From Cranoglanis bouderius (taxonomy: Eukaryota > Chordata > Actinopteri > Siluriformes > Cranoglanididae): a DNA stretch of 64,000 nt. The position numbers and the translations under genes were made by a program. Shown piece after piece: positions 54,101-64,000 of this stretch (position 1 is the first letter of the stretch; every line of letters begins with the position of its first letter). Under the pieces are notes generated by a model. It did not search any database and was not told the origin of the DNA. It worked only from the letters and a program-made list of their open reading frames with translations. The stretch lies in contig CM042558.1 of assembly GCA_023630585.1 (NCBI GenBank), positions 17,520,800 through 17,584,799 of the forward strand, read 5' to 3'.

Positions 54101-55374
54101 CCTAAAAATCAAACCAAGGAGCGTTTTAAAGCATCTGGAGAGCTGCCAGACAATACGAACACGGAACACGGTTTCTATCAGCTAGCATCAGGCTAAGCTT
54201 TTATTAAGACAGCTGATACGGTCTTAATAAAATCTAAATCCTTCCCCAAATATCGAAAACCGAGCCAACAGCGGGAGGTGAAAACATTTGGCTGATTAGC
54301 ATGAAGTAAAAACAGGCCACCGTTCACCTAAAAACGGGTTATTTTTTTCCAGTTAGCCTCCTAAGGTCTATTAGCGTTATTGCTAGCATTTAAAAAAAAA
54401 AAATAAATAAAAAATACTCCTCCATAACCGGCGCGTTATTTTTTTTTCTCGCCTATATTCCGACATGGTCCCGCCTCCTTCGCTACGATTGGCTAACACA
54501 CACCGTCCCGCTCGCGAGTTACAACTATTAGCCAGTTATGGTGCAGAAGGCCGGATGGGATTAACCAATCCTAGCATAAGAGACGAGGTTTTAGCGGAAT
54601 AGCGGTAGTGGAAAAAAAAAAGAATGCATCACCGGCGTCTTGTCTAGTACAGAAAGAGAGCAGAGCTTGGTTAGGACCGAAGATATAGCAGGGTTGCCAG
54701 ATTGGTTAACTGACTTCAAGCAAATAACAGTTTGAAATTCTCCCAGATGGCACCAAACCGTCTGAAATTTGTACGGATATAACTTTTAAATCTAATTACA
54801 GTCCGTCTGAATAAAGTATTCATTTGCGTGTCGCCGGGATTCTGCCATTCGTTAGGCACGACCTGGCAACCCAGAGCTATAGTTAGCTCGGTGGCTAAGC
54901 TAAGCTGCTGTGCTGAAAGTTGTTCGACCAATTGTATGCGTTCCAGTTTTGCAAAACAAAAAAAAAGTAGATTGTGCGATTTGATTTGATTTTACACTCG
55001 TGTCATTTTTTTCTCGACGCGTATTTGTGTTTTGAAACAATAAAACGCTTCAAAACTAAGTAATAAAGCGAACTCTCGCAACCTACTCCACAGAACAAGT
55101 ATGTACTAAGAGGACCTGAGGGAAACCAGTCGAACCGGCCAGCGCTAGGACCTGGCAGGTTCTTTGTTTGGGTAACATTGGTTAGGGATGCCGTGCCTTT
55201 CCGCGAAAATAAACCACATCCGAACGACTTTTTTCACCGAAATATCAGGAAAAACTGGTGGAAACGCAATCACTCACCGTCCGATGCTGTCAGGTTAATC
55301 CTCTCTGCGCAAACGCTCCAGCTTTGACCCACGAAATCATCGAGACAAGGCACCCGCCGTTCCAGAGCAGCCAT
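47186..55374 (-). CDS. atxn7l2: Ataxin-7-like protein 2
   Basis: Relative of ataxin-7, the subunit anchoring the deubiquitinase module of the SAGA coactivator. Coding exons on the - strand: 55374-55278, 52741-52673, 52429-52096, 51846-51593, 51410-51328, 50563-50352, 49848-49668, 48906-48785, 48417-47595 and 47203-47186, about 730 aa (human 722), all phases matching. It starts MAALERRVPCLDDFVGQSW. A zinc-finger-like segment VVCSHCSQVVKPQAFEKHC..RH lies in exon 3. The SCA7 zinc-binding domain spans exons 5-6 (CDLDKHCGV, CTRLLTCN, HSIHQRR). A conserved C-terminal block in exon 8 reads VCTFGSFALGHG, FDRRLHHLRSAV. The last large exon is Ser/Pro/basic-rich and disordered. Its end is ambiguous: splicing at AAG|GTGAGG (47595) gives ...KPKLHR, reading through gives ...KVRE with stop at 47583. 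Confidence 0.93.
49851..49913. repeat. (CA)n adjoining the acceptor of atxn7l2 exon 7
   Basis: On the - (sense) strand this is about 31 TG units ending in TAG, the acceptor of exon 7 (49848-49668). The nearest pyrimidine run in the sense strand is an eight-T stretch upstream of the repeat. Confidence 0.95.
50080..50345. repeat. GC-rich minisatellite in atxn7l2 intron 6
   Basis: Tandem variants of a 28-29-bp unit. The core 'acccggacgcgagagacgg' plus 'agtcccccg' is near-perfect three times (about 50120-50210). More diverged copies with 'tctgactc' and 'gcgagatataaaac' lie on both sides. CpG-rich in an otherwise AT-rich intron. Confidence 0.85.
51079..51124. repeat. (CA)n microsatellite
   Basis: About 22 CA units in atxn7l2 intron 5. 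Confidence 0.9.
53808..53829. repeat. Short (TA)n-containing stretch in atxn7l2 intron 1
   Basis: TA run in the 2.5-kb first intron (52742-55277). Apart from this and the inverted-repeat element at 53966-54074, the intron shows no recognisable feature. Confidence 0.5.
53966..54074. mobile_element. Small inverted-repeat MITE, 109 bp
   Basis: The left end GCTGAATCCCAAAT (53966-53979) and right end ATTTGAGATTCAGC (54061-54074) are inverted copies with one mismatch. The interior 'gtgcactacacag' and 'catgtagtgcac' are also inverted. Fits short palindromic MITEs common in fish. Target duplication unclear. Confidence 0.6.
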
Positions 55375-55377
55375 TAC

Positions 55378-55460
55378 TTTAACTGCGCGTTCACGCACCG
55401 CCATCATCACGGCGCGGCGAGTCACTTACGTCATACTGCGCGTTCCCGCGAGCGAAGGCA
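55378..55460 (-). promoter_or_regulatory. Probable atxn7l2 promoter
   Basis: CpG-rich patch immediately upstream of the start codon, with a CRE-like TGACGTAA on the - strand (55426-55433) and GCGCGG/GCGCG words. A (GT)n and poly-G stretch follows at 55487-55516. The CpG island-like patch and site are seen; the role is inferred. Confidence 0.5.
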
Positions 55461-55516
55461 GCAACCCAGTATGCGCGGCCCTTCCTGTGTGTGTGTGTGT
55501 GGTGGAGGGGGGGGAT

Positions 55517-56780
55517 GTATGCAATCTAAAGAACCTAAAAACATAATTATTTGCTGGAGTAATTATGAGTTTCATTTTCCTGAACTGTCTAACTCCAGAA
55601 GTTAAAGTATTTTGCAGTACATTAATGGCTTTTTGCTAGTTTTATTAGGGGTCCAAACACATAGTGATGCAATGTTGTCAATGGTTTTCATTGGGTTCTG
55701 CCAAAAAAAAACAACAACAAAAAACCCTCAAGAACCCTTTAACTCTGAGATTTTTGAGCTAATTTGCTTAATATACAAAACTTATGTCTTCACAAACAAG
55801 TCTGAACCTTAACAGTTCATCAAGAACATGATGAGATTCGTAAACAATATGGCCGCCACATGCCAATCGGTCATAGAGGAGCAGAGCAAACAGCTGTATC
55901 TCAATATTGCGTGGACAGATTTGCACAAAACTTATTCAGGACAAGACTCTTGAGGATGTCTGGGGCGTGGTCATCGACAGTGGGCGGAGTGACGTTCGAA
56001 TAACTTTTCCGCAGGAAACGTATTCGACAGGGCGACATCGAGCTATTGTCATGGGACATGACTTGTACATCCCGCTAGTAACTTCTGCAACCTCACCAAA
56101 ACTGGCCACTTTGGGACACTGTTCATGTTGTTACCCTTTAAACTAAGCATACGCATCTCTGGTGAAATTCAGGTTTTTTTCCTGATTCTATGACTTTTGG
56201 GCCATTTAGCCCTATCCACATAACATGCACATAATATGTGTCCTACTTACTAATCTAATTATTCTAACTAATCCGAGAATTGTGTTGGCCTATCTTTATA
56301 AACATTGGTGGCAAACTACTACTTAGCAAAATCTGAATCTAAGTATTGGCTTTAGATCGGTCAATATACAGACACAGTACTTGGTTAAATCTGTAACACT
56401 GACCGTAATCACTAATCACTGTTTTGAGAAGTTAATCATCAACATTTGAGCTATCGCTAATGTTGCTCGGCTAGCATATCGCCAAGCTACTCGCTATTGT
56501 TTGCCGGTTTGCTGACTCACTATTGCCTGTTGTTGCTGTGCTGCAGTTTCAGTCCAAAATGTTGCATGAATGTTTGAAGTTCACTACAGTAGAATAATAA
56601 ATAACCAGAATATTATTCTGCACATTTGAATAATCTGAATAGTTCATAAAATAACTCTGGACTGATGGGACTTGTTTGTTTGTTTATTTATTTATTTTTT
56701 TTACACCTAAAGGGAATAAGTTTTTGTAACTTGGCAAGAAATGGCATTTCGTTGCAGATCTGCACTTGCAGCTATATATT
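55517..56780. other. Intergenic, no supported gene
   Basis: A 79-codon open frame at 55907-56146 has no recognisable similarity. The sequence around it (55620-56160) has the feel of a decayed dispersed repeat, but I cannot define ends or class. Nothing else is seen. Confidence 0.4.
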
Positions 56781-57450
56781 TTTTTATATTTACATTTATT
56801 CATACATGTAGCAGACGCTTTTATCCAAAGCGACTTACAAATGAGGAAATACAAGCAAAGCGATATATCAAGCGGAGAACAAAGTAAGTTGTGCCACCAT
56901 ACAAGATTTTTAATTGAGTTCTGAAGAAGTAAAGTGCAGAGAGTAGAGGTGTAAGAGCCGGTGTAAGTGCATTTTTTTAAGGGGGTGGGGGGGACCTGAC
57001 ACAAATTAGGGGTTAGTTAAGTGTTCACTGAAGAGGTGGGTCTTTAACCGTTTTTTGAAGATAGTGACAGATTCTGCTGTCTGGATTGAGGTTGGAAGTT
57101 CATTCCACCACTGAGGGACAGTCAGTTGGAAGGTTCTGGTAAGGGACCACCAGGCGTCGGTCGTTAACTGATCACAGGTTGGGCGAGGGAACATAAACCT
57201 CAAGGAGAGTGTTGAGGTAGGGAGGTGCTGTTCCGGACGAGGTCTTGAATTTGATGCGGATGGCTACAGGAGGCCAGTGGAGGGACATGAAGAGGGGTGT
57301 GACATGGGTTTTTTTGAGCTGGTTGAAAACAAGGCGTGCTGCTGCATTCTGAATCATCTGAAGGGTTTTGATGGAGCTGGATGGGAAGCCCGGGAGTAGT
57401 GCGTTCCAATAGTCCAGTTTTGAGATAACCAGAGTTTTACAGTTCAATTT
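56780..57450 (-). mobile_element. L2-type LINE fragment, 3' end
   Basis: On the - strand the C-terminal reverse-transcriptase region reads LVISKLDYWNALLPGFPSSS, LQMIQNAAARLVFNQLKKTH and VTPLFMSLHWPPVAIRIKFK, then after a frame change VPQWWNELPTSIQTAESV and FKKRLKTHLFSE. It is followed by the L2 tail (gtaagtcgctttggataaa) near 56850-56800. Frameshifts and a gap show it is dead and 5'-truncated. Confidence 0.75.
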
Positions 57451-57599
57451 TTATGTTAACATTTTGTAATAGAAATTATAGTTGACAGTAACTATTAAAC
57501 AGTGTTGTACCTTGTTGTTGTACCATTATTGCATTTAAAAAAAATCATAAACAAACAAATAAATACATAAATAAATAAATAAACGTGGATATTGAACTT

Positions 57600-57700
57600 T
57601 CGTGTGCGCATGCGCCACGGATGGACTCTCGCCGTAAAACCGTGCAGGCGCGGCATGTACTGGGTGGTAATCTCTACTCCAGACCACTAGATGGCAGTAA
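57600..57700 (+). promoter_or_regulatory. Promoter-like CpG patch with NRF1-type site
   Basis: NRF1 palindrome GCGCATGCGC at 57606-57615, followed by a YY1-like AGATGGC at 57690-57696 in 'actagatggcagtaatatgc', a string type I associate with fish transcription starts. No recognised gene starts here. Confidence 0.4.
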
Positions 57701-58230
57701 TATGCACGCCACCTACCATAGAAGAAGAACTTAAACGCTATAGCGAGGAAGCCGTGGTTCGGCGGCGTTGCTGCTCAGCTGAAGAGACGTTTATTATCAA
57801 CATGTCGCAGGCGATGTTTGAGCTGCTAAAGCTTTTAAATCCTCACACCCGTGCTGCCTTCTGTTTATTACTCCTGCAGTGAAACACCGAAGTCTGCTTT
57901 GTTTTTGCTGTCATTTTCTGTGAAGTATAATTCTCGCAGAAGTAAAACTCAGTGGTTAATAAAAGCTGTGATTTCAAACCCCAGTGCTGTAATATGTGGT
58001 TATTAACACGTTTATAACACGTTTATAACATGTCTATAAGATGCCATAGTCCTGCTGTATTAGAGAATGGAGGTATATGGACAGGAGTATGTTGTATTAG
58101 CAAATGAAAGGAGTTGATTCTGTGGTATTTGCATTTGTGGTTTATTGTAGATGTCTCTGAGGACCGAAGAGATGTCAAAGCCGGTAAAGCAGACCGTCCT
58201 GAGGCTCAAATGCAGAATCATTAACAGGTA
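57660..58230 (+). other. Possible unrecognised transcript (two candidate exons)
   Basis: Downstream of the promoter-like patch is an open frame from 57691 (start MAVICTPPTIEEELKRY, 63 codons). A stretch bounded by good splice signals, attgtag|ATGTCT at 58151 and TTAACAG|gtattt after 58227, could be a second exon. Neither piece resembles a protein I know and the joined product is uncertain. It may be a short protein gene, a non-coding RNA, or chance. Confidence 0.2.
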
Positions 58231-58402
58231 TTTTACATAAAGCAGTTTTTTTTTGTTGTTTTTTTACCCCTTAGTCCAAATATAACTGATCAGGCAAGAC
58301 ACAGAAGCAGGTTAATACTACAAGCAGTGAAAGTTTCACCATCCATCATATTATTACCTGCTTCCGGCACTGCTTAAGTGTGCAGTTTGTAATGTTTAAG
58401 TA

Positions 58403-58549
58403 AGGAATAAAACACGCGAGGGCATGCTGTTACAGGAAAATGATCAACTTTGGGGTGGTGTGATGAAGCACTGTTACTGTCAAGTTACTGCTACCACCCA
58501 GAAGTTGATTATTTTCCTGTAACAGCATGCCCTCGCGTGTTTTATTCCT
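58403..58549. mobile_element. Hairpin (fold-back) element with 57-bp arms
   Basis: Arms 58403-58459 and 58493-58549 are inverted copies identical at 54 of 57 positions (start AGGAATAAAACACGCGAGGG), separated by a 33-nt loop. A decayed relative is in zbtb40 intron 8 (30797-30895), showing dispersal. Probably the core of a palindromic MITE. Confidence 0.8.
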
Positions 58550-61500
58550 CTTACACCACAGCAATCACTGAATTGAATTTTAAAGGTGTTTGTTTATTTT
58601 TAAGATACGGTGAACCTGTAGTACATTTTGCTTACAATATTAAACTTCCGTTCATAGCGATTTTTGACTTGTTCAGTTTTATACAGACAGAAATGCACAT
58701 TGAGGATCATTCATAAATAAAAAGTCGTAATTAAAATTTTGTTAAGAATAATCTGACCGTCAAATCGTGGGCGGAGTGTATCATTACACCGCTGTTAGAA
58801 AACGATCAGAATCTTTTGTGGTTAAGAAACACACAGGAGTTTCTCCGTTCATCAGAACACAAAACACACACAAAGGCAATGAAGCTCGCTTTAATACTTT
58901 ACAACATAGAAAATGCAAAAAAAAAAAAACCAAACAAACCCCCAAAAAACCTGCAAAATGCAAACTCAACTAATGTGATTTCTTTTTCCTGATACAAAAT
59001 ACAGTGTAAGTGTTTTACCAAAAAAATACGTTTATAACCTGAAGTGTATCCAGGTGGTATTAAAACATCCGAGAGCCGAGGCGATATGAAAACAGGCACG
59101 TGTGCTTCCCTTAAATACTGATGAGACAGAACTGACCTCTATCTCCGCTTCTGTTCGTCATTATGTTAATTAATGTTAATAGCAAAACTCAATTTGGAAT
59201 ATATACTGTGAAACACCATTATTAAAAAAAACAAACAAAAAAAACAACAACTATGATTAGAGATTAAGGCACATTGTATTTAAGGCTTTCATATTGTATG
59301 GCATTCATTCATTCATTCATTTATATATATATATAACCTTGCAGAGAAGCAGAAATGACAGGGTGATGTGTAATCATGTTATTCCCCGTTGATGGGATCA
59401 TAACAACACTTACAAGGCTGTAAATTGGCTATAAATGATGTAATAATTACTCTCAAAACAGGCATGTGCCAATAAATCAGTAAGCAGTATATAATGTTAA
59501 CGTAAAATTATCGTCACTACCCCTCTGCTTTACTCAGAAATCTTCTTAGGGTCCGATTTAAACAAGAATGTTTACGTGCCCCTTTCAGAGAACACACACC
59601 TAACAAACAGGTTAGAAATCGGGTAAAATACACAACATCGTAGACTAATAAAATTTTTAAAAAAAAACTAGGCTGTTTTTGTTATTTGCAAATTAAATGT
59701 CAGCAAATGCCTACTCTCAAGTAATCTAATGTTTTAATCAAACTGAATTTTTCTTTCTTTGAGAAGCGAAGTGTGACTGAAATGACCTTATAGATCTTCC
59801 TACAAGATGTACTTCATATAAAACGTACAAAATGTGCACACTGACACCAGAAATAAGAATAACATTATGACTGCTTGGTGTAATTACACACGAAAAATGT
59901 ACAAGCGTGTTTCTGATTCGAATAAACAGTAACGAATATTTTAAAAAAATAATTTAAAAAAATAAAATTAAAAAGGGAAGTTAGTGTTTAATGGTTCCGA
60001 TTTTTTCTTCTTCTTCAAAACAATCATTTGGCTGAAGGCAAGTCATTTATCACTGGGACATCAAACAATTAAACGTGTACAGCTTAAATACGTTGAACAC
60101 AACGCACTGGGGAAAGTGTATTAAGATCTGGATTCGGTGCGAGAGTCGTCTCTAAATAGCGCGGAAATGGTGTGAAAGTGTTATTTCGTGTCCCAGAGAG
60201 ACGATGGATGTCTATCATTTGAGGCACTTAGATGTCAGAATAATTCATACTGTATAAAGACTACATGTTAAAGTGTGTAACGTCCGAGTGTACGGAAGGC
60301 ACGTTTTGTGTGCGGGTTTCTAAATCATAAAGCTTGCAGTTGGTACAAAGAGAAAAGCACGAGAGCAAATTCTGTCAAATGTGAAAAAAACAAAACACAC
60401 AGATTTATAACACACAGTCCATCAGTGGCTTATGAGCATGTGTGTGTACGTGTATATATACACATACACACACACACATGCATACATACACATACATATA
60501 AGTGCATATATAGTTGAGTGCAAGAGTTTGCAACCCCCCTCCTCATATTTTGAAATTAGCATCTGGTTGTGTTCTGTAATACGAACAAAAATGTGAATCA
60601 ACTAGTTTTGCGAGGATCCTCTCAAGCTCTAGACGCAACCTCCGGAATTAAAACTGAGTTCGACAAGAAAAAAAACCAGCAAAGATTTGCCAGTAGATCT
60701 GGTTTGAATGGACAGACGGAGATACCAACATAGTTAACAAGAAAGTGCAAGCAGGTGAGGAAAAACAAAACATAACAAAACGTTAGTGTATGTTGGTGGT
60801 CGAGTGGCTTCAAATGTGTACAGAAGACCAAAAAAAAATTTAAAAATGTCCAACATGGCACCGATTACACCGACCACACTAGACGTGAAGTGAAAGTAAC
60901 TCCTACCAAAAGCAAATAAATCTTTCACATCCCGGATCCGTTTTCTGCTTTCAGTTTATTTGTGTAAAAATGTTTTCAGGTGTCTCCCGTATGTAACGCT
61001 GTAACAAGAGATGAAAAATTGTAAATGCTGTGTAAATATTGGCACCTCAGGGGGGGGAAAAAGGGGGAAAAAAAGCTGCTCAGGCTATATTAAAGATGTT
61101 TGTAAGTTAAAGGATGAACATACAAATTTATCAGTGAATATTTGTAGGGGATGCTAATGTTTGAACTGGTAATTTAGCTTTTTCACTATTAATATTCTAA
61201 CATACACCATTTGACCATTTTTTGTTATATGTGGTGATTTAGGAACGTATCTGTTGTGGTGCTGGTAGACAAACAAATTTATTATTTTTTTTTACACTCA
61301 ACTGTATACACGGTGAACGACAAACTATTAGTAACGACGCAAAACAAATTACGGGACGTAGACAATAACACCTGCACCAGGCAACACAACCGAGACGGAC
61401 GCTTTCTGCTTAAACCCAAAGCCGAACGGCCAGAGTGAACGTTCTGCACGGTGAAAACAGCAGCTGGACCGGACCAGCTGTGAGCCAAAACCTCTTCATA

Positions 61501-61602
61501 TCAAACTTTACTTTACTTTAGGACGAGTCTGTGTGAACCCGCAGTGGCATACTCGAATTTCTGATTGGCTTGAATGGAGTGGGAGGAGTCTGCCTCATCC
61601 AA
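58550..61602 (-). other. sypl2 3' flank / possible 3' UTR
   Basis: No coding exon seen over 3 kb. The part nearest 61602 should be the sypl2 3' UTR. AATAAA hexamers on the - strand lie near 61277-61282 and at 60955-60960. The rest is AT-rich, with short (CA)/(TA) runs near 60450-60510 and no recognisable structure. Confidence 0.45.
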
Positions 61603-62747
61603 TTAGGAGCTGCCTCCCTGCTCCATGTTGGAGGAAGGCTGAGAAGGCTTGTGGAACGGAGTCTCCTTAAAGATGAACCAACAGTTTCCCGCCCACAGGA
61701 TGAGATTGAGGAAGCCGAAGACCTACAGGAATGAACAGAAGTTTGTACTGTCTCACACACACACACATACATACTCAGAGCTGCCTCATGTGGTATTTGT
61801 TTTTTTTTTTTTTGTAAGAAATGTTTGTCTTACCACAGAGGAATTAAGGCGTCCCATAGTGGGGAAGACCTTGGTCACACACTTTGGAGTGCAGTAATCG
61901 AGCAGGGTGTCGGGGTTGGTGGCGTACTTCACGTCGGTCAGCCCTTTTCCCCAGGCAGAGGACGAGACCAGCCACAGGAACGCAAAGATCCCAGTCAGAA
62001 TCAGATCCTGGAGGGAAAAACCACACCAACAGAGCAGAGGGGAGGGAATCAGGAGTCAGGAGCAGATTTTTAGTGCCCAGTTGTACGTTTTTATACGTGT
62101 GAGGTCCTGCATATCGAATTCAGATCCCTGTGGTGAAACTCTCCCCAAATATTCATACCTGTATCTGTATTTGGATTTAAAACACCAGTGGGTGTGGCCT
62201 AAACAGGAAGGGTGGTAGTATTATTATTATTAAATATAAACCCTGACACTATGCCCTCAGAAAAACATGGGGGAAAATTGTAGTACTTTTTTTTTTTTTT
62301 TTTAAATCCTGCTCCAACAGTTATTATTATTTTTATTTGAAGCATCCTGGGAAATTTATTTGGTCTGATTTCTCAAATTGTAAACAAACTAAGGTTCTTA
62401 TTTGCACATGTTTTGGGAATGCCCAGTGGTGGTTCCTTTTTGGACTGTTCTTTCGGATATTCTACATTTGGATATACCTCAAGACCGTTTGCTTTTTCTG
62501 CTTTAGGGTAACTCCGCTCTCCAGCTGAACCCTCAACAAAAAAGGACCTTATTGGCAGCGAGCACTCCTGCCAAAAAGACTATTTTAAAGCTATGTCATT
62601 TGCAACTGTCATTTGGCTTAGACATCTTATCTTAGAGACATTGTCTTGCTGGAAGGTACCACTGCCAAGATCAACAGTGCAAAGGACAAGACTATTCAGA
62701 GCTGGACAAAAATCGCAGAGATGTTGTTAGATAAGCTGAAATGTTGA

Positions 62748-62838
<91 letters not shown>

Positions 62839-63119
62839 AACCACAGCATCTTTCTATAATCCCATAAGCATCATATTTTCATTCAGATCCTGATGTACAC
62901 CACTAGTCTCAACCAGATGCCCTGTGAAAGCATGTAAAATTAACGACTAAAATGAGTAGTGCACCTCCTATTCATGTCTGTATTACAAATGACCTATTCC
63001 TTTTTGTTTACATCCCTACTGCAGGAAACAGGAGTTAAACTGGATCAAGGCATCAATACCAATGTTATTCTACTTTATTGATATTTTACAATTGTTTCCT
63101 TAGAACATCAGTCTGTCTA

Positions 63120-63205
<86 letters not shown>

Positions 63206-63450
63206 TCTAGTTTGTAACGTCCTCGAATGTACTTCATTCCTGCTAACTCACAACGATGGGTCCTCGGGTTGTTTCTCTGTAGATGTGCTGGTAGCCCAGG
63301 TACAGGATGAGGGTGAAGGTGCAGTACAGGAAACCAAAGACGCCCACAGACACAAAGAACTCGGCGGAGGACGAGAAATCCCCCCTCAGGAACGTCACGT
63401 TGGTGTGGCTGGAGTTGCAGTGCAGGATCTCAAATGGCTTATCCTGGAGT
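61603..63450 (-). CDS. sypl2: Synaptophysin-like 2 (mitsugumin-29), C-terminal part
   Basis: The last three coding exons on the - strand: 63450-63252, 62007-61834 and 61722-61603 (stop at 61605-61603), phases 1/0/0 matching, 164 residues. The N-terminal exons lie beyond the right edge. Four-helix MARVEL-domain protein of the synaptophysin family; SYPL2 sits at skeletal-muscle triad membranes. Seen: a luminal loop with N-glycosylation sites (NSS, NVT), GDFSSSAEFFVSVGVFGFLY (helix 2), IFAFLWLVSSSAWGKGLTDV (helix 3), a cysteine pair DYCTPKC in the second loop, and FGFLNLILWAGNCWFIFKET (helix 4) with a short tail ending EQGGSS. The short tail without Tyr-Gly repeats excludes synaptophysin and synaptoporin. 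WGKGLTDVK, LWAGNCWF and the neighbour atxn7l2 favour SYPL2 over SYPL1. Confidence 0.88.
62330..62745 (+). mobile_element. Decayed L1-like LINE ORF2 3' end in sypl2 intron
   Basis: On the + strand, fragments read HMFWECPVVVPFW-like, then after frame changes LLAASTPAKKTILK and AKINSAKDKTIQSWTKIAEM. These match the order of the C-terminal zinc-knuckle-like block and end of fish L1 ORF2. Several frameshifts and stops are present. It ends at a long (AT)n instead of poly(A). Confidence 0.5.
62752..62835. repeat. Long (AT)n microsatellite
   Basis: About 42 uninterrupted AT units directly after the LINE remnant. Confidence 0.95.
63119..63204. repeat. (TC)n-(CA)n microsatellite
   Basis: About seven TC units followed by about 36 CA units with one CCC interruption, 47 bp from the donor side of a sypl2 exon. 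Confidence 0.9.
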
Positions 63451-63548
63451 CTAATAAAGAGAGAGGTAAATAAAGCAGATGATTACTGACAAGTCTGATA
63501 TTAATCAAGCATTATGTAGAGAAAGTGCAGGCAAATAATACTGACTGG

Positions 63549-63549
<1 letters not shown>

Positions 63550-63579
<30 letters not shown>

Positions 63580-63580
63580 G
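63550..63580. repeat. (TA)n microsatellite
   Basis: Interrupted TA run in a sypl2 intron. Confidence 0.7.
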
Positions 63581-63885
63581 CATGTTTAATGGTTAAAAAG
63601 CAGGAGTCGTTCATGTTCACATTGCAGTTTGATTGCTGTAAATCATCTCAGTAAAGTATGGTATTAGATTTGTGCCAAAAGTATTGAACGTAACTTCTCA
63701 AGAAACGAACAAAAATATACAATGAGAGAGAGAAAAAAAAAAACAAAAACAAAAAAAAAACACTGAAACTGACAACAGTGACAAAAATGTAACATTGTCT
63801 TCAAATAAACATCATTCTTTGTTAACAGTTTTCTAACCGCTAGTCACGGTTTATGAATGCACTGCCAGGTGTGACAAATAATAAA

Positions 63886-64000
63886 AATAAAATTAGTGCA
63901 GTTTTATAAGGAAATGAGCTGGTAAGTTTTATTGAGCATCAGTTCTTCTGGACACTTTGACTTTCGCACTCGCTTCTTATTTTTGCAGCGAAACCCAGCA
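63886..64000. repeat. Partial second copy of the 43.6-kb Tc1/mariner-like MITE
   Basis: 'tgcagttttataaggaaatg' and 'agctggtaagttttattgag' closely match the interior of the element at 43563-44011 (near 43768-43812). It runs off the window edge. Confidence 0.55.

Noticed and set aside
55907..56146. 79-codon frame MRGQICTKLIQDK...
   Set aside because: No similarity to any family I know, no splice context, and the surrounding text looks like a decayed dispersed repeat.

Overview
This is nuclear DNA of a bony fish, most likely a teleost. The protein-coding genes are split into many short GT-AG exons. Introns and spacers are AT-rich and full of microsatellites, palindromic DNA-transposon remnants and LINE fragments of types common in fish. 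I cannot fix the species from sequence alone. Six genes can be read, four of them from start to stop codon by joining exons so that every junction keeps frame.

Left block, about 3.5-35.6 kb. ldlrad2 (- strand, 5 coding exons, 371 aa) lies head-to-head with usp48 (+ strand, 27 coding exons, 1054 aa), and zbtb40 (+ strand, 17 coding exons, 1081 aa) follows. The human relatives of these three map to 1p36.12, and the divergent LDLRAD2/USP48 arrangement is the same there.

Right block, about 39.7-64 kb. Three genes lie in tandem on the - strand: sypl2 (only the last three coding exons are inside the window), atxn7l2 (about 730 aa) and cyb561d1 (about 232 aa). This is the human 1p13.3 order SYPL2-ATXN7L2-CYB561D1. 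The window therefore joins two blocks that are far apart on human chromosome 1, and the junction falls in the gene-free, repeat-rich stretch between 35.6 and 39.7 kb.

Functionally this is a set of housekeeping genes, not a pathway. There is a histone H2A deubiquitinase (USP48), a BTB zinc-finger regulator (ZBTB40), a SAGA deubiquitinase-module relative (ATXN7L2), and three membrane proteins (LDLRAD2, CYB561D1, SYPL2). NRF1-, CRE-, YY1- and ETS-like sites mark the probable promoters of usp48, zbtb40, atxn7l2 and cyb561d1, plus one unassigned promoter-like region near 57.6 kb.

Mobile DNA is abundant and partly well preserved: a 5'-truncated RTE-like LINE with a 16-bp target duplication, a 198-bp hAT MITE with a perfect 8-bp duplication, a 584-bp Harbinger-like element, a deleted Tigger/pogo element inside usp48, L2 and L1-like LINE pieces, SINE-like copies and a 57-bp-arm hairpin element. 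Simple repeats abut or supply splice signals in several genes. I found no convincing new biochemical system; the most unusual features are repeat/splice-site arrangements and the fine structure of the LINE insertion.
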